Assembly (NCBI GenBank): GCA_035510455.1
Contig: DATKHB010000021.1
Location: forward strand, 1 to 26,237
Origin: DATKGL01 sp035510455
GTDB lineage: Bacteria; Patescibacteriota; Saccharimonadia; Saccharimonadales; UBA4665
Length of the DNA stretch: 26,237 nt
Reading direction: 5' to 3'
The number at the start of each line of letters is the position of its first letter. Position 1 is the first letter of the stretch. Under the pieces are notes generated by a model. It ran no database searches. It worked only from the letters and a program-made list of their open reading frames with translations, and was not told the origin of the DNA. Shown piece after piece: positions 7,940-16,456 of this stretch. The translations under genes and the position numbers were made by a program.

Positions 7940-9475
7940 TTATCTCCTATACAAAGAGTGATTTTTTATCCAGCCGTGAGCGGTTCTTGTAAGATCAGCC
8001 TGCTGGTTCTTGGTCTCTGAAGATAGTTTTTGGTAAGGCATAATCGTAAAACTGAACGTCGATCCCTCCCCCTCTATAGAGCGAACCCAAATGTTACCGC
8101 CGTGGGCATCGACGATTGCCTTACTAAGGTATAACCCAAGCCCAGTGCCGCCAATTTGCTGCCTGGTGCGGTGGTTGCGGTAAAACTTATCAAAAAGATT
8201 GGGGACGATAGCTTGCGGTATGCCAATACCGAAATCTTGGACATCGGTCTCTATTAGGCCGTCTTTGGTGAGTGTTGATCGAACAACTATTTTCTTGCTT
8301 TTGCCGCTGTACTTAATAGCGTTATCTATCAGGTTGCTAATTACTTCATAAACGCTAACCTTATCAGCGCCGGCCGTCGGCAAATCGGGTGCAATTTCGG
8401 TTACGATTTGGATGCCCACGATATTTGATCGCAGGGTCATGTCGTTAACCGCTGATTGGACAATCGAAGTCCAGTTTTCTTCACCCAAATGAACAACAAA
8501 TTGATCATCTTCGATGCGGGCAACGTTAAGTACATTATTCATGAAGGTTGCTAGTTTCTGCCCAGCAGCATCCATGCGATGCAAGAACTCTGCGTCGCTT
8601 GGGGGCAGATTAGTGCCTAAATCTTCTTCTATAGCTTCAATATAGCCTCTTAGGAGAGTAAGCGGTGTACGCAGTTCGTGCACGGCTAGAGCGATGAAAC
8701 TTAGACCTTCGTCTTCCCGGCTGTATTTAATCGTGTGGTCAAACAACACCAGCAGTACTTCATAGCCATTAGTACTGGATTTGTTAAAAAAGGCCGCCAG
8801 ATCAAACTGTAATATTTTGGAGGTGTTGTTAAGAGTAAGCCTAACCCTGTCCCAGGTCTTAGTGTCAGTTACGGTATTGGCTCTAGAAGTTTGGAGCCAT
8901 TTATCAAGCGTCTCGTCGGTTTCAAACGACATGTCCAGAACGCTGTACACGTTTTCGTTTATTACGTCTTCTTCGCTTAAGCCTAGAATTTTTAAAGCGG
9001 CAAAATTAGCAAATATAATATTTTGCTGCCTGTCGATTATAAACATCGGCAGCGGCAAGTTGCTGGCTACGCTATTGGTATGAAAATCGGCAGCCGATTG
9101 TTTTAGCTTGGTAGTAATACTGTCGGTGGCAGTAGCGAGAGAGTATATCTGCATCATCATTGTGGTAATGAGTTCGTGGCCAAGCTGGGTGGACCCGATG
9201 TTTGGCGATGCCACCTGAGTGCTATTGGGGGAGATATGCTCTATTGCCTGGTACAGCAACCGCAGCGGTTTAGTTATGTACCTAGAGCTTAAAATAGCAA
9301 TTACTGTTGATAAAAGAACAGTTATTAAACCAAGTTCGACCAGAGTCCATTCCGGCAAGAGGTGTTCAACGTGACTATCAATCCACCAGGCGGCTATTAA
9401 AATTATGCCAAACAATAAAAACAGCACCAATAAATGTAAACGTATTTGTTTTTTGAATTTTTCGAGTTGTTTCAT
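7940..9475 (-). CDS. Membrane sensor histidine kinase with PAS domain
   Basis: A 511-aa kinase. Two membrane segments at about 14-32 and 43-65 leave only a ten-residue external loop, so sensing is probably in the membrane or cytoplasm. A HAMP-like linker (about 66-130) and a PAS domain (about 135-250, PLPMFIIDRQ onward) follow. The HisKA phosphoacceptor is H266 in VHELRTPL. The ATPase domain has its N box at N381-N385 (NLIDN), G1 at DFGIGIP (414-420) and G2 at GGTGLGL (442-448). This is the layout of PhoR/WalK-type kinases. It begins 9 bp after the DUF3048 gene and ends 6 bp before the receiver gene, so the three form an operon, which suggests an envelope signal. Confidence 0.93.
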   Translation of the reverse strand: MKQLEKFKKQIRLHLLVLFLLFGIILIAAWWIDSHVEHLLPEWTLVELGLITVLLSTVIAILSSRYITKPLRLLYQAIEHISPNSTQVASPNIGSTQLGHELITTMMMQIYSLATATDSITTKLKQSAADFHTNSVASNLPLPMFIIDRQQNIIFANFAALKILGLSEEDVINENVYSVLDMSFETDETLDKWLQTSRANTVTDTKTWDRVRLTLNNTSKILQFDLAAFFNKSSTNGYEVLLVLFDHTIKYSREDEGLSFIALAVHELRTPLTLLRGYIEAIEEDLGTNLPPSDAEFLHRMDAAGQKLATFMNNVLNVARIEDDQFVVHLGEENWTSIVQSAVNDMTLRSNIVGIQIVTEIAPDLPTAGADKVSVYEVISNLIDNAIKYSGKSKKIVVRSTLTKDGLIETDVQDFGIGIPQAIVPNLFDKFYRNHRTRQQIGGTGLGLYLSKAIVDAHGGNIWVRSIEGEGSTFSFTIMPYQKLSSETKNQQADLTRTAHGWIKNHSLYRR

Positions 9476-9484
9476 CTGATTGGT

Positions 9485-10663
9485 CTATTTGTAGGTCATG
9501 TCACTCGAACTTCCAAGTGCTGTGATCCAGGTTTGACCGGCGTTCAACTTTATAGGCGTGCCGTTAGTATTAGTAAAGGTTATTTGTGAAGTTTGGCTCT
9601 TCTTTTGCCAAGTGCCGGTGGTTAATGCCCCGTCTTGAAAGACATAAGCAGCTCCACTGCCAATGTCAGAATAATCAGTATAATAGGCATCGCTAGAATC
9701 AAGCGGTCCATCGGTCCACGGAACAACCATAGCAATTACAACTTTTGGCTGTAGCTGCAGGTTAGTATTAGCATCAACCATCGTTGCCCCACCCTCGCTT
9801 CTTTCGTAGCTATTAAGCGTTGAATTATATTGGTAGCTAACCCACATATCTGAGGTGCCGATGCTAAAATTAATACTAGTCGCTGTCGGCGTTTTGCTAG
9901 GGCTGTCAGCTTTCCGTGGGAAGCCAATGAAGGTGCTGCTTGTCCATCCTTTAGTTTGTTCCAATGACGTTAATGACGCTAGTGTCGTATAGACGTTATG
10001 CGGCGCTTCTCTTGAAGAGACTCTATTGTAGGCACCACCGTTATAGAATTCATTCATGTCCCGCACGTTTTGAGACTGAATTTCGCTGAGCGCAGCTGGA
10101 CTGCCGCCAACGTGTGCGTACCCCGCGTCAAATGGCAACAGCCAGTCAATAAAGTATGGCCGAGCGCTTCTGACTGGGCCGATCGAGAAGGTCTGGTTAC
10201 CTTGGTATATAGCCAAAAACCTGGTTATACCGCCCTCTGCCAGAGCCTCGAAAACGATACCGGCTTGGCTTAAGCCGGATTGGGGTCTGGCGTCATCGCT
10301 ATTTTCTATCATGATCCCGGTAACTGGCAGCCGGTTAATGCTTGGAGTGACCGGTAGCCCAGTTAAATTAGATAAGGTTACCGCTGGTGCTTTTGTAACA
10401 TGCGAAGAAATAATTGACGCTTTTTTGGGACTAGATTTTAGCAGTAGCCAGCTTAGACCTCCCCCAACTATCATCACTAGGGCCGTTCCAATAATAAGTT
10501 GTTTTTTAGTCGGTCGCCAGTGAAACCTGCCACGTTTTTTTTCGGGAGCGTGGGAGAAAGTTACGGCTTCGCTTTTTGGAGGGCCTTGGTAGACGGGTTC
10601 TTCATAGTCGTAACCATCAGCTTGTTTTATTCTAGCCGATGCCTTTTTAGAGGATTTAAGCAT
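9485..10663 (-). CDS. DUF3048 (YerB-like) membrane-anchored protein
   Basis: A 392-aa protein with a basic cytoplasmic N-terminus of about 53 residues, one membrane segment at about 54-76, and a large external domain. The segment beginning at RPQSGLSQAGIVFEALAEGG, then TRFLAIYQ and GPVRSARPYF, is the DUF3048 signature; the C-terminal part with WVSYQYN and later QPKVVIAMV matches its second half. The biochemical role of DUF3048 is not established; family members are anchored outside the membrane. The ATG is 6 nt after a TGCTACAAT extended -10 box, so the transcript is predicted to be leaderless. It heads an operon with the sensor kinase and receiver, so it may be a target or co-sensor of that system; this is inference. 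Confidence 0.85.
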   Translation of the reverse strand: MLKSSKKASARIKQADGYDYEEPVYQGPPKSEAVTFSHAPEKKRGRFHWRPTKKQLIIGTALVMIVGGGLSWLLLKSSPKKASIISSHVTKAPAVTLSNLTGLPVTPSINRLPVTGIMIENSDDARPQSGLSQAGIVFEALAEGGITRFLAIYQGNQTFSIGPVRSARPYFIDWLLPFDAGYAHVGGSPAALSEIQSQNVRDMNEFYNGGAYNRVSSREAPHNVYTTLASLTSLEQTKGWTSSTFIGFPRKADSPSKTPTATSINFSIGTSDMWVSYQYNSTLNSYERSEGGATMVDANTNLQLQPKVVIAMVVPWTDGPLDSSDAYYTDYSDIGSGAAYVFQDGALTTGTWQKKSQTSQITFTNTNGTPIKLNAGQTWITALGSSSDMTYK

Positions 10664-10669
10664 ATGCCT

Positions 10670-10678
10670 ATTGTAGCA
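10670..10678 (-). promoter_or_regulatory. Extended -10 promoter for the DUF3048-kinase-receiver operon
   Basis: Minus-strand TGCTACAAT is an extended -10 box ending 6 nt before the ATG at 10663. The predicted start is the ATG itself. It lies in the 44-bp gap after gltX. Confidence 0.55.
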
Positions 10679-10707
10679 GATGATCTGAGGATACTTAGGC
10701 CTTGTTC

Positions 10708-12135
10708 TTAGAGGTGCTGAATCAAATTATCGATGCGCTTTAGGCACGTCTCTTTGCCCAGAAGCGACATCGTCTCAGCTAAACTCGGACTAGCCGGAGA
10801 CTCGGTCGTGGCAATTCTAATCAGGCTAAATAATACGGCCGGTTTTTGATCTTGCGACTCCAAAAGATTGTTGAGGCAATTTTTCAGAGACTCGACCGAA
10901 AAATCTATCTTGCTAAGCTCACTTCGGCTGTTAACCAGTAAACCTTTTAAAACTTCTGGCCCTATAGTATTTAAAAGTTTATTTGAACTAATCAGGTGGT
11001 CGTCTATTGGTAGGTCGGTAAAGAAAAATCTAGTTAGATCAGCTAGCTCCGATAGGAATTTTAACCGCTCTTGAATAAGTTCAAGAACTGATTGTCTGTA
11101 CTGATCATCAGTACCTTTGGCTTCTACCGGCCAATAATCTTTGGCCAGTTTAAAGAGTTCATCAATCGACAGAGCCCTTATGTGGGCGCCATTCATCCAT
11201 ATTAATCTATCCTCATCAAAGCGAGCGGGACTTCTTTGAACTCGCGATAGATCGAATTTCTCTACCAGTTCTTTAACCGTGAATATCTCTTTTTCCGTTC
11301 CGTCGTTCCAGCCGAGACTGGCTAGGAAATTAACCATCGCCTCCGGCAAGTAGCCTTCCTTAGCGTAGTCCAAAATATCTTTCGCACCGTCACGCTTGCC
11401 GAGTTTTTTATTGCCGCTAGCACCCATAACGTAAGGCAAGGTTGCTAAGTTCGGCTGCTTAAAATCCAGAGCCTCATAAAGGTTGAGAAATTTTGGCACT
11501 GAGGCTATAAATTCCTGGGAACGAATAACGAGAGTAATCCCCATCAAGTGATCGTCGATTATATGGGCGAAGTTATACGTTGGGTAGCCATCACTCTTGA
11601 TGATAATAAAATCATCAATTACTTCCGGACCGGTTTTCAGGTCGCCCAGTACTTCATCGTGCCAAGCGTAGCTTTTTGGTTCGGATTTAAATCGCAGCGG
11701 TTTCGATCCGTCCCACTTGCCGGTCGTTTCGGGGCGATGGTCACGATACAAAAACGGTCGCTTGGCTTCAGCCGCCTGTTTGCGGTAATCTTCTACTTGC
11801 TCCGGCGTATAAGGATCGGGATAGGCTCGACCTTTTTCAACCAGCTTCTCTGCCCATTCTTTATATGTTTTTAGGCGCTCGCTTTGTTTATAGGGGCCAA
11901 ACTCACCCAGCTTATCGGGCCCCTCGTCCCATTTAATACCCAGCCAGCTGAGAGATTCAATTATGTGATCGATCGAACCACTGACTTCTCTACTTTTGTC
12001 GGTGTCCTCTATTCTTAAAATAAACTGGCCGCCACTACGGCTGGCGACGAGCCAGCCAAAAAGCGCGGTCCTGGCTCCGCCGACGTGCATATAACCCGTA
12101 GGGCTGGGTGCGAATCTTGTTCTTAAATTTGCCAT
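10708..12135 (-). CDS. gltX: Glutamyl-tRNA synthetase
   Basis: Class Ic synthetase charging tRNA-Glu (and possibly tRNA-Gln, if the organism uses the amidotransferase route). The 475-aa length is normal. The HIGH motif is GYMHVGGART at 14-23, after RFAPSPT, and the KMSKS motif is KLGKR at 244-248, with glycine in place of the usual serine. FILRIEDTD at 38-46 and the INEDLH-equivalent YNFAHIIDDH at 187-196 are typical. The protein lacks cysteine zinc ligands in the 100-125 region. A TATAAT box ends 11 nt before the ATG, leaving a leader of about four bases and no Shine-Dalgarno. There is no room for a T-box leader. Confidence 0.95.
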   Translation of the reverse strand: MANLRTRFAPSPTGYMHVGGARTALFGWLVASRSGGQFILRIEDTDKSREVSGSIDHIIESLSWLGIKWDEGPDKLGEFGPYKQSERLKTYKEWAEKLVEKGRAYPDPYTPEQVEDYRKQAAEAKRPFLYRDHRPETTGKWDGSKPLRFKSEPKSYAWHDEVLGDLKTGPEVIDDFIIIKSDGYPTYNFAHIIDDHLMGITLVIRSQEFIASVPKFLNLYEALDFKQPNLATLPYVMGASGNKKLGKRDGAKDILDYAKEGYLPEAMVNFLASLGWNDGTEKEIFTVKELVEKFDLSRVQRSPARFDEDRLIWMNGAHIRALSIDELFKLAKDYWPVEAKGTDDQYRQSVLELIQERLKFLSELADLTRFFFTDLPIDDHLISSNKLLNTIGPEVLKGLLVNSRSELSKIDFSVESLKNCLNNLLESQDQKPAVLFSLIRIATTESPASPSLAETMSLLGKETCLKRIDNLIQHL

Positions 12136-12141
12136 TATTGG

Positions 12142-12158
12142 TTCTCATTATATGAGAA
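12142..12158. promoter_or_regulatory. 17-bp palindrome centred on the gltX -10 box
   Basis: TTCTCAT and ATGAGAA are perfect 7-bp arms around a TAT centre, and the gltX TATAAT box (12147-12152, minus) lies inside. Such a position suits a repressor operator, but one copy is seen and an AT-rich palindrome can arise by chance. Confidence 0.35.
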
Positions 12159-12177
12159 AAACATTGACCAGAGAAAT

Positions 12178-13341
12178 TTATATGCTGGTGGCGATGCGAG
12201 CTAGCTGCTGGGCGCTTAATTTAGCGTTGCCGTAGATGGTATTAAGAAGCGCTCCGTTAACCCACGAGGCATTGCTGGGCCCGTAAACGTAGATAGTTAA
12301 GCCACTCTTTTTAATCGTTTGGTAGGCGTAGTTATTGATCAGCACTACATTATTAAGAACCGCCTGGTTGTCCCAGTTAGTGGTTTGCTCAGCTACGTAG
12401 TATGTCTGGTTAGCAGCTTTTGAAGAATAAGTAATGGTCGCTAGGTTCTTATAGTACTTAACTGGTGATTTATAGACAAAACCGGCGGGCGTAAAGCTAG
12501 GAGCGGTGACATTAATGCCGGAACGAATTGATGCGATGCGAACTCCTACTCCGGGCACCTTAGTGTATGCCACCCAGCCAGCGGTCGCTAGCAGCCCAAC
12601 GATAATGACTACTGTTACGAATACCTTGATAACGCGCCCCAGCCCATGACGGGATTTTTTGTGAGCCTTGGCTTTAACCGGCTGCTGTTCGTGGCTTTTA
12701 GCCTTAAAAAAGCCGTCATTAACGACTTCGTGACTGCTGACTCGTTCGGCGTTAGCTTCAGCGGCAGCTTCAGCAATTATTGGTGATGGCTGAGTGGAAT
12801 GGTGGCTGAGTGGTACGGATTCGGTGTTTACTAGCTGGCTTTCGACGCTCCCTGGTGACGTATCCACTTCTCTAAAGCGGCTGATAACCGGGCTTTTGGG
12901 GATTCCTTTAGCGTGCTCCAGACGTTCATGATTATAGACTGGGTGGTGATTGCTGTCGTTTGCTAACGGAACGGGTCTAGGGGGCAATGTCCCGCTGAGC
13001 GTCTGAACGCCTTTTGGGCTTTGCGAATCGTGATCCGGCTTTCGGACTGCCCAGCGCATCAGTGTTTTAGCGTGCTGGGGACGATGATGGTTAGGCTGGC
13101 TAACCGGATGGTGCTGAACGTTATGGTCTTGATTTTGGGCGCTGTCCCCATTAGCAGGCGGTTTATGGTGGTGAGGATTATGATGATGCGAGGGCGTAGT
13201 AATGAAATCGTTTATGATTTTATTAGGCCTAGGCTGAGTACTATAGTCCCGAAACTTAAGAGATGAATTCGAAATCGAAGCTGCGGCTCCGCCGCCGGCA
13301 TCGGGCTGATTGCCGTTTACATCGACCTCGTCGTTATTCAT
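12178..13341 (-). CDS. Single-pass membrane protein with His-rich disordered cytoplasmic domain
   Basis: A 387-aa protein. Residues 1-230 are low-complexity, rich in His, Pro, Ser, Asn and Gln, with histidine runs at about 52-59 and 77-90. A KTLMRWAVRKP motif is at 92-102; I recall similar motifs in Saccharibacteria membrane proteins. A basic stretch (about 223-236) precedes one membrane segment at about 237-258, and residues 263-387 form the external domain. That domain has paired YY/WV motifs (NQTYYVAEQ, ASWVNGALL, LSAQQLARIA) reminiscent of DUF4367-like modules. The histidines could bind metal, but that is untested. GAGGGG lies about 9 nt before the ATG. The gene is divergent from the PEGA protein gene and probably shares a control region with it. 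Confidence 0.7.
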   Translation of the reverse strand: MNNDEVDVNGNQPDAGGGAAASISNSSLKFRDYSTQPRPNKIINDFITTPSHHHNPHHHKPPANGDSAQNQDHNVQHHPVSQPNHHRPQHAKTLMRWAVRKPDHDSQSPKGVQTLSGTLPPRPVPLANDSNHHPVYNHERLEHAKGIPKSPVISRFREVDTSPGSVESQLVNTESVPLSHHSTQPSPIIAEAAAEANAERVSSHEVVNDGFFKAKSHEQQPVKAKAHKKSRHGLGRVIKVFVTVVIIVGLLATAGWVAYTKVPGVGVRIASIRSGINVTAPSFTPAGFVYKSPVKYYKNLATITYSSKAANQTYYVAEQTTNWDNQAVLNNVVLINNYAYQTIKKSGLTIYVYGPSNASWVNGALLNTIYGNAKLSAQQLARIATSI

Positions 13342-13387
13342 ATTTATTTCCCCTCACCAGTTTATCTATCATTTATCTTAGCGTGAC

Positions 13388-13416
13388 TTGTGAGTAACCG
13401 CAAGAGGCTTCATAAT
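13388..13416 (+). promoter_or_regulatory. Promoter that fixes the PEGA gene start
   Basis: TTGTGA (13388-13393), a 17-bp spacer and CATAAT (13411-13416) form a well-spaced promoter. Transcription would begin near 13423. The ATG at 13415 falls inside the -10 box, so the usable start is the ATG at 13430, with a leader of about 7 nt. Confidence 0.5.
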
Positions 13417-13429
13417 GTATTCCACTGCT

Positions 13430-14917
13430 ATGGATTTCATAGACCCCAAAAAACAGCGTCGGCACAGGCTTCGTTTGGTTATCGGCTACAGCCTATCAGC
13501 GGTGGCATTACTCCTTTTAACAGTGGTGCTGCTGTTCATAGCTTATGGCTATGGCATCGGCAAAAACGGCCAGATTATCCAAAATGGCTTAGTCTTCGTG
13601 TCTTCTGCGCCGAATCCGGCTCAAATTTATCTTAACGGTTCTTATAGCGGCAGCAACACCAATGCTCGGCTGGAACTACCAGCTGGCCAATATACCGTTC
13701 AGATTAAGCTCAACGGCTACCGTACTTGGGTGCGTTCCGTAGGAGTTGAGGGCGGCAGCGTCGAGCGATTTAACTACCCGTTTTTATTTCCGAACATCTT
13801 AAGTCCGACAGACGCCGAAGACTATAGCGCGGTTCCTGGGTTGGTCACTCAAAGCCCCAGCAAACAGTGGCTGCTGATTCAAAAGCCGGGCAGCAATACT
13901 GATTTTGATGAATATAACCTGGCTAATCCTAAACAATTAACCAGTACCTCAACTACCGTCTCTATCCCTGCAACAATACTAACAAGTCCTGCAGGGACTC
14001 AGAGCCTTCAGCTGATAGCTTGGGCTAGTGATAACCAGTACGCATTACTTTTACACACCTACGCCGGCGGTAGTGAATATATTCTGTTTGACCGCCAGAC
14101 ACCCAGCGATTCGCTCAATTTGACTAAGACTCTTAATCTAAGTCCAACCATGACTCTAGGGCTCGATAACCTAGCCTATAATCAATACTATATATATGAC
14201 AGCAATAGCCAGACGATTAGCACGGTCTCTCTAACAACCCCGATCACCCCAATCATCAGTCACGTACTAGACTACGCGGTTTATGGGACCGGCACGATAG
14301 AATATGTCACGCCTGATGATGCTTCGGCTGGCAACGTTTACGTCGATGTTTACCAGGGGACAAAGACTTATCATATTTCGCAGCTGCCAATCAGCAGCCA
14401 ATATCTGCTTGATGCCTCTAGCTACGGCGGCAACTTATATTTAGCTGCCGGAGAAGTAAACGATACCAAGGTGTATGTTTACGAAAACCCGATCGGTGCT
14501 TTGCAAAACCAGCCGCAAATGCCGGTAGTGCCAATCTATATCCTAAAAGTCAACCAGCCAAACTATGTTTCATTTTCCGAAAACTCTCAGTTCGTGATGG
14601 CCGAGAATGCCCAAGGGTTTGCCGTTTATGACGCTCAGAACCAGAAGGGCTATGTCTACAACATCAACGCTCCAGTGGTACCCGGCCAACATGCTACCTG
14701 GATGGACGGCGACCGCTTGATACTAACTACCAATAACTATGTCGACGTTTTTGATTATGACGGTGCTAATGAACAAACCCTCCAGCCGGCGGTTAATGGC
14801 ACTATCCCCTACTTTGATCCGACTTATAAATGGATGTACGTTATCGCGCCGTCAGCCGTAAGCTCAACTACCAGCCCATATAGCCTGACCAGCACCTCGC
14901 TAACTGCTGCTCCGTAA
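13430..14917 (+). CDS. Membrane-anchored PEGA-domain protein
   Basis: A 495-aa protein starting MDFIDPKKQRRHRLRL; an extension of five residues from an ATG at 13415 is possible but unlikely given the promoter. A basic N-terminus leads to one membrane segment at about 17-39. A PEGA domain occupies about 53-115 (VSSAPNPAQIYLNG through ELPAGQYTVQIKLNGYR). PEGA domains are small beta domains found on surface proteins. The remaining 370 residues are beta-rich with repeated short strands and Tyr/Asp turns, possibly a beta-propeller-like surface domain; this is inference. Its stop lies 4 bp from the stop of the convergent sortase gene, without an obvious terminator. Confidence 0.75.
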   Translation: MDFIDPKKQRRHRLRLVIGYSLSAVALLLLTVVLLFIAYGYGIGKNGQIIQNGLVFVSSAPNPAQIYLNGSYSGSNTNARLELPAGQYTVQIKLNGYRTWVRSVGVEGGSVERFNYPFLFPNILSPTDAEDYSAVPGLVTQSPSKQWLLIQKPGSNTDFDEYNLANPKQLTSTSTTVSIPATILTSPAGTQSLQLIAWASDNQYALLLHTYAGGSEYILFDRQTPSDSLNLTKTLNLSPTMTLGLDNLAYNQYYIYDSNSQTISTVSLTTPITPIISHVLDYAVYGTGTIEYVTPDDASAGNVYVDVYQGTKTYHISQLPISSQYLLDASSYGGNLYLAAGEVNDTKVYVYENPIGALQNQPQMPVVPIYILKVNQPNYVSFSENSQFVMAENAQGFAVYDAQNQKGYVYNINAPVVPGQHATWMDGDRLILTTNNYVDVFDYDGANEQTLQPAVNGTIPYFDPTYKWMYVIAPSAVSSTTSPYSLTSTSLTAAP

Positions 14918-14921
14918 CTAC

Positions 14922-16202
14922 CTAGAATATACTGGTAACGCTATGAACCAGGCGTGACCAAAGTGACGGTCCGTTATCTGCTAGAACCGAAGGACTGTTG
15001 ATCACTTGAGTGGGAGCCGCTGTAGAGTTGCTAGAAGGATCAGGGCTAATCTGGACACCGGTGACTACCAGGCGGTTAATACTTGTCCCTGGCGGGTCGC
15101 AAGTAATAAGCGAGGCTGTCGCCGCCCGGCCATAGCTGTCATTTAGGACGCCGACATCACTCGGCGGTACCACCACTTTGTTAAATACTTGGTAAACGTA
15201 TATTTTACCTTGGAAAACTAGATAAAAAGTGTCACCGTTAACTAGATTATGAAGAAGAACGAACGCGAATTTATATTTGCCCGGATTGAAGATGTTATTA
15301 CTGGAGTGCCCGAAAAAGGAGGCGTTCCCATCCTGCCCTGGGACTACGGTGCTCGGGTAGTGGATCACGCCGTCTTCGAGGGCAGTCTCGACCTCGGTTT
15401 CGTTATCCGAAGTTAAGCTATAGTCAACTGGAATCTCGACGTTAATTTTAGGAATAATTACTTCTGGCGGGGAGTTCGGGCTAACGGCGGCGGCGCTAAC
15501 GATTAGCGGTGTTGAACCGACGTGCCGGCTGGGTTGGATAAATGGTGCGATGATAATTTCATTAAAAAAGCTAAACATGAAAATTCCAAGAACCAGAACC
15601 CCCATACTTAATCCAAATGCCATTGATCTTAGATGTTTTGCGGCCTGCTCGCGTCTTCGCTCACTGACCTTACTTAGCAGCTTACTTCTATCCGATAATT
15701 TTCTTCTAGGCTTTTTGGCTAGGTTGTCCTGGTGCTTTTTAATGGCCGCGGGGTGATCCTCGAGCTGCCCAGTGACAACAGCGGTGCTTGAAGTTTCAGC
15801 CGGACGATCAACTTGTTTAAGAAACTGGCTGTAATGGGAATTATTGCCGTTAGCCCTATAAAACTCGCGCCAAACCTCGTGTTTTTCTTTATCGGGCAGA
15901 TCAACATAATAGTTATGCCAAGCTGTCTGAATTTCCGCCAAGCTCTTACCGCTGGTCGTCAGCTTATACATGAATTCCTGATGCTTGGATCGCTCCTTGG
16001 GTGGCTCGCCTTTGACCTCTTTGATTTCCTCCTTTGTATCTGGCTCTTCGGAGTAAAGTTCGTCTAGTTTTTTTCGGATTAAGTCAGCAGCCGATTTGGC
16101 ACTATCTGAGGCGGACGGTGGCTGCAGCTCGGGATTATTGCTGCGCTTCAATACGTAACCGCTATCGTTGACATCGTCTGTTGGAAAAAGTGGATTCTTC
16201 AT
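14922..16202 (-). CDS. Sortase with long cytoplasmic N-terminal region
   Basis: Sortase transpeptidase, 426 aa from the ATG at 16202. The catalytic triad is H299 in FFGHSSN, C368 in LITCDPPGT and R377 in INRLVV. One membrane segment lies at about 194-216, so the active domain is outside. The first 190 residues are cytoplasmic, charged, and contain a helical block (SKHQEFMYK, then WHNYYVDLPDKEKHEVWREF at 95-114). This block is far longer than the short tail of ordinary sortases and may be a separate domain. No sorting-signal substrate (LPxTG-like C-terminus) appears in the window. An upstream in-frame GTG at 16262 lies in the promoter region shared with tRNA-Leu, so the later ATG is preferred. 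Confidence 0.88.
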   Translation of the reverse strand: MKNPLFPTDDVNDSGYVLKRSNNPELQPPSASDSAKSAADLIRKKLDELYSEEPDTKEEIKEVKGEPPKERSKHQEFMYKLTTSGKSLAEIQTAWHNYYVDLPDKEKHEVWREFYRANGNNSHYSQFLKQVDRPAETSSTAVVTGQLEDHPAAIKKHQDNLAKKPRRKLSDRSKLLSKVSERRREQAAKHLRSMAFGLSMGVLVLGIFMFSFFNEIIIAPFIQPSRHVGSTPLIVSAAAVSPNSPPEVIIPKINVEIPVDYSLTSDNETEVETALEDGVIHYPSTVVPGQDGNASFFGHSSNNIFNPGKYKFAFVLLHNLVNGDTFYLVFQGKIYVYQVFNKVVVPPSDVGVLNDSYGRAATASLITCDPPGTSINRLVVTGVQISPDPSSNSTAAPTQVINSPSVLADNGPSLWSRLVHSVTSIF

Positions 16203-16295
16203 AAAAATAAATAGCTGTCCCGCTAGTGCTAGATAGCTGATCATAAGTATAGTACAATACACCTCTGTACACTACCGAAGTTATTGCAGATTTCA

Positions 16296-16382
16296 GGGCG
16301 AGTGGCGGAACTGGTATACGCGCTGGACTCAAAATCCTGTGAGCTTTAGCTCTTGAGGGTTCGACTCCCTCCTTGCCCACCA
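16296..16382 (+). tRNA. tRNA-Leu (CAA anticodon)
   Basis: An 87-nt gene with a perfect acceptor stem (GGGCGAG with CTTGCCC, including a G-T pair), discriminator A and an encoded CCA end. The anticodon loop is CTCAAAA, giving CAA for UUG codons; the stem has one U-U mismatch at 28-42. The long variable arm GAGC-TTTA-GCTC identifies class II, and the T arm is GAGGG-TTCGACT-CCCTC. It is divergent from the sortase gene. Confidence 0.96.
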
Positions 16383-16410
16383 AAGCTTGTGTTTAGAAAG
16401 ACCTAGATAA

Positions 16411-16422
16411 GTCCGAGAGGAC
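16411..16422. other. Small GTCC-GAGA-GGAC hairpin after tRNA-Leu
   Basis: A 4-bp stem with a GAGA tetraloop about 30 nt after the tRNA. No T-run follows on either strand, so it is at best a weak 3'-end signal for the tRNA or for the ribozyme-bearing minus transcript. Confidence 0.25.
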
Positions 16423-16456
16423 CTATTAGAACGAAGCCGCCTGATCTCTGTCATTT

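Noticed and set aside
10708..12178. T-box or riboswitch upstream of gltX
   Set aside because: The predicted leader is about four bases; there is no space for a regulatory RNA.
16203..16262. Longer sortase start at GTG 16262
   Set aside because: It would add a second hydrophobic segment of poor quality and lies in the shared promoter zone with TATACT at 16246-16251; the ATG at 16202 gives the typical cytoplasmic start.
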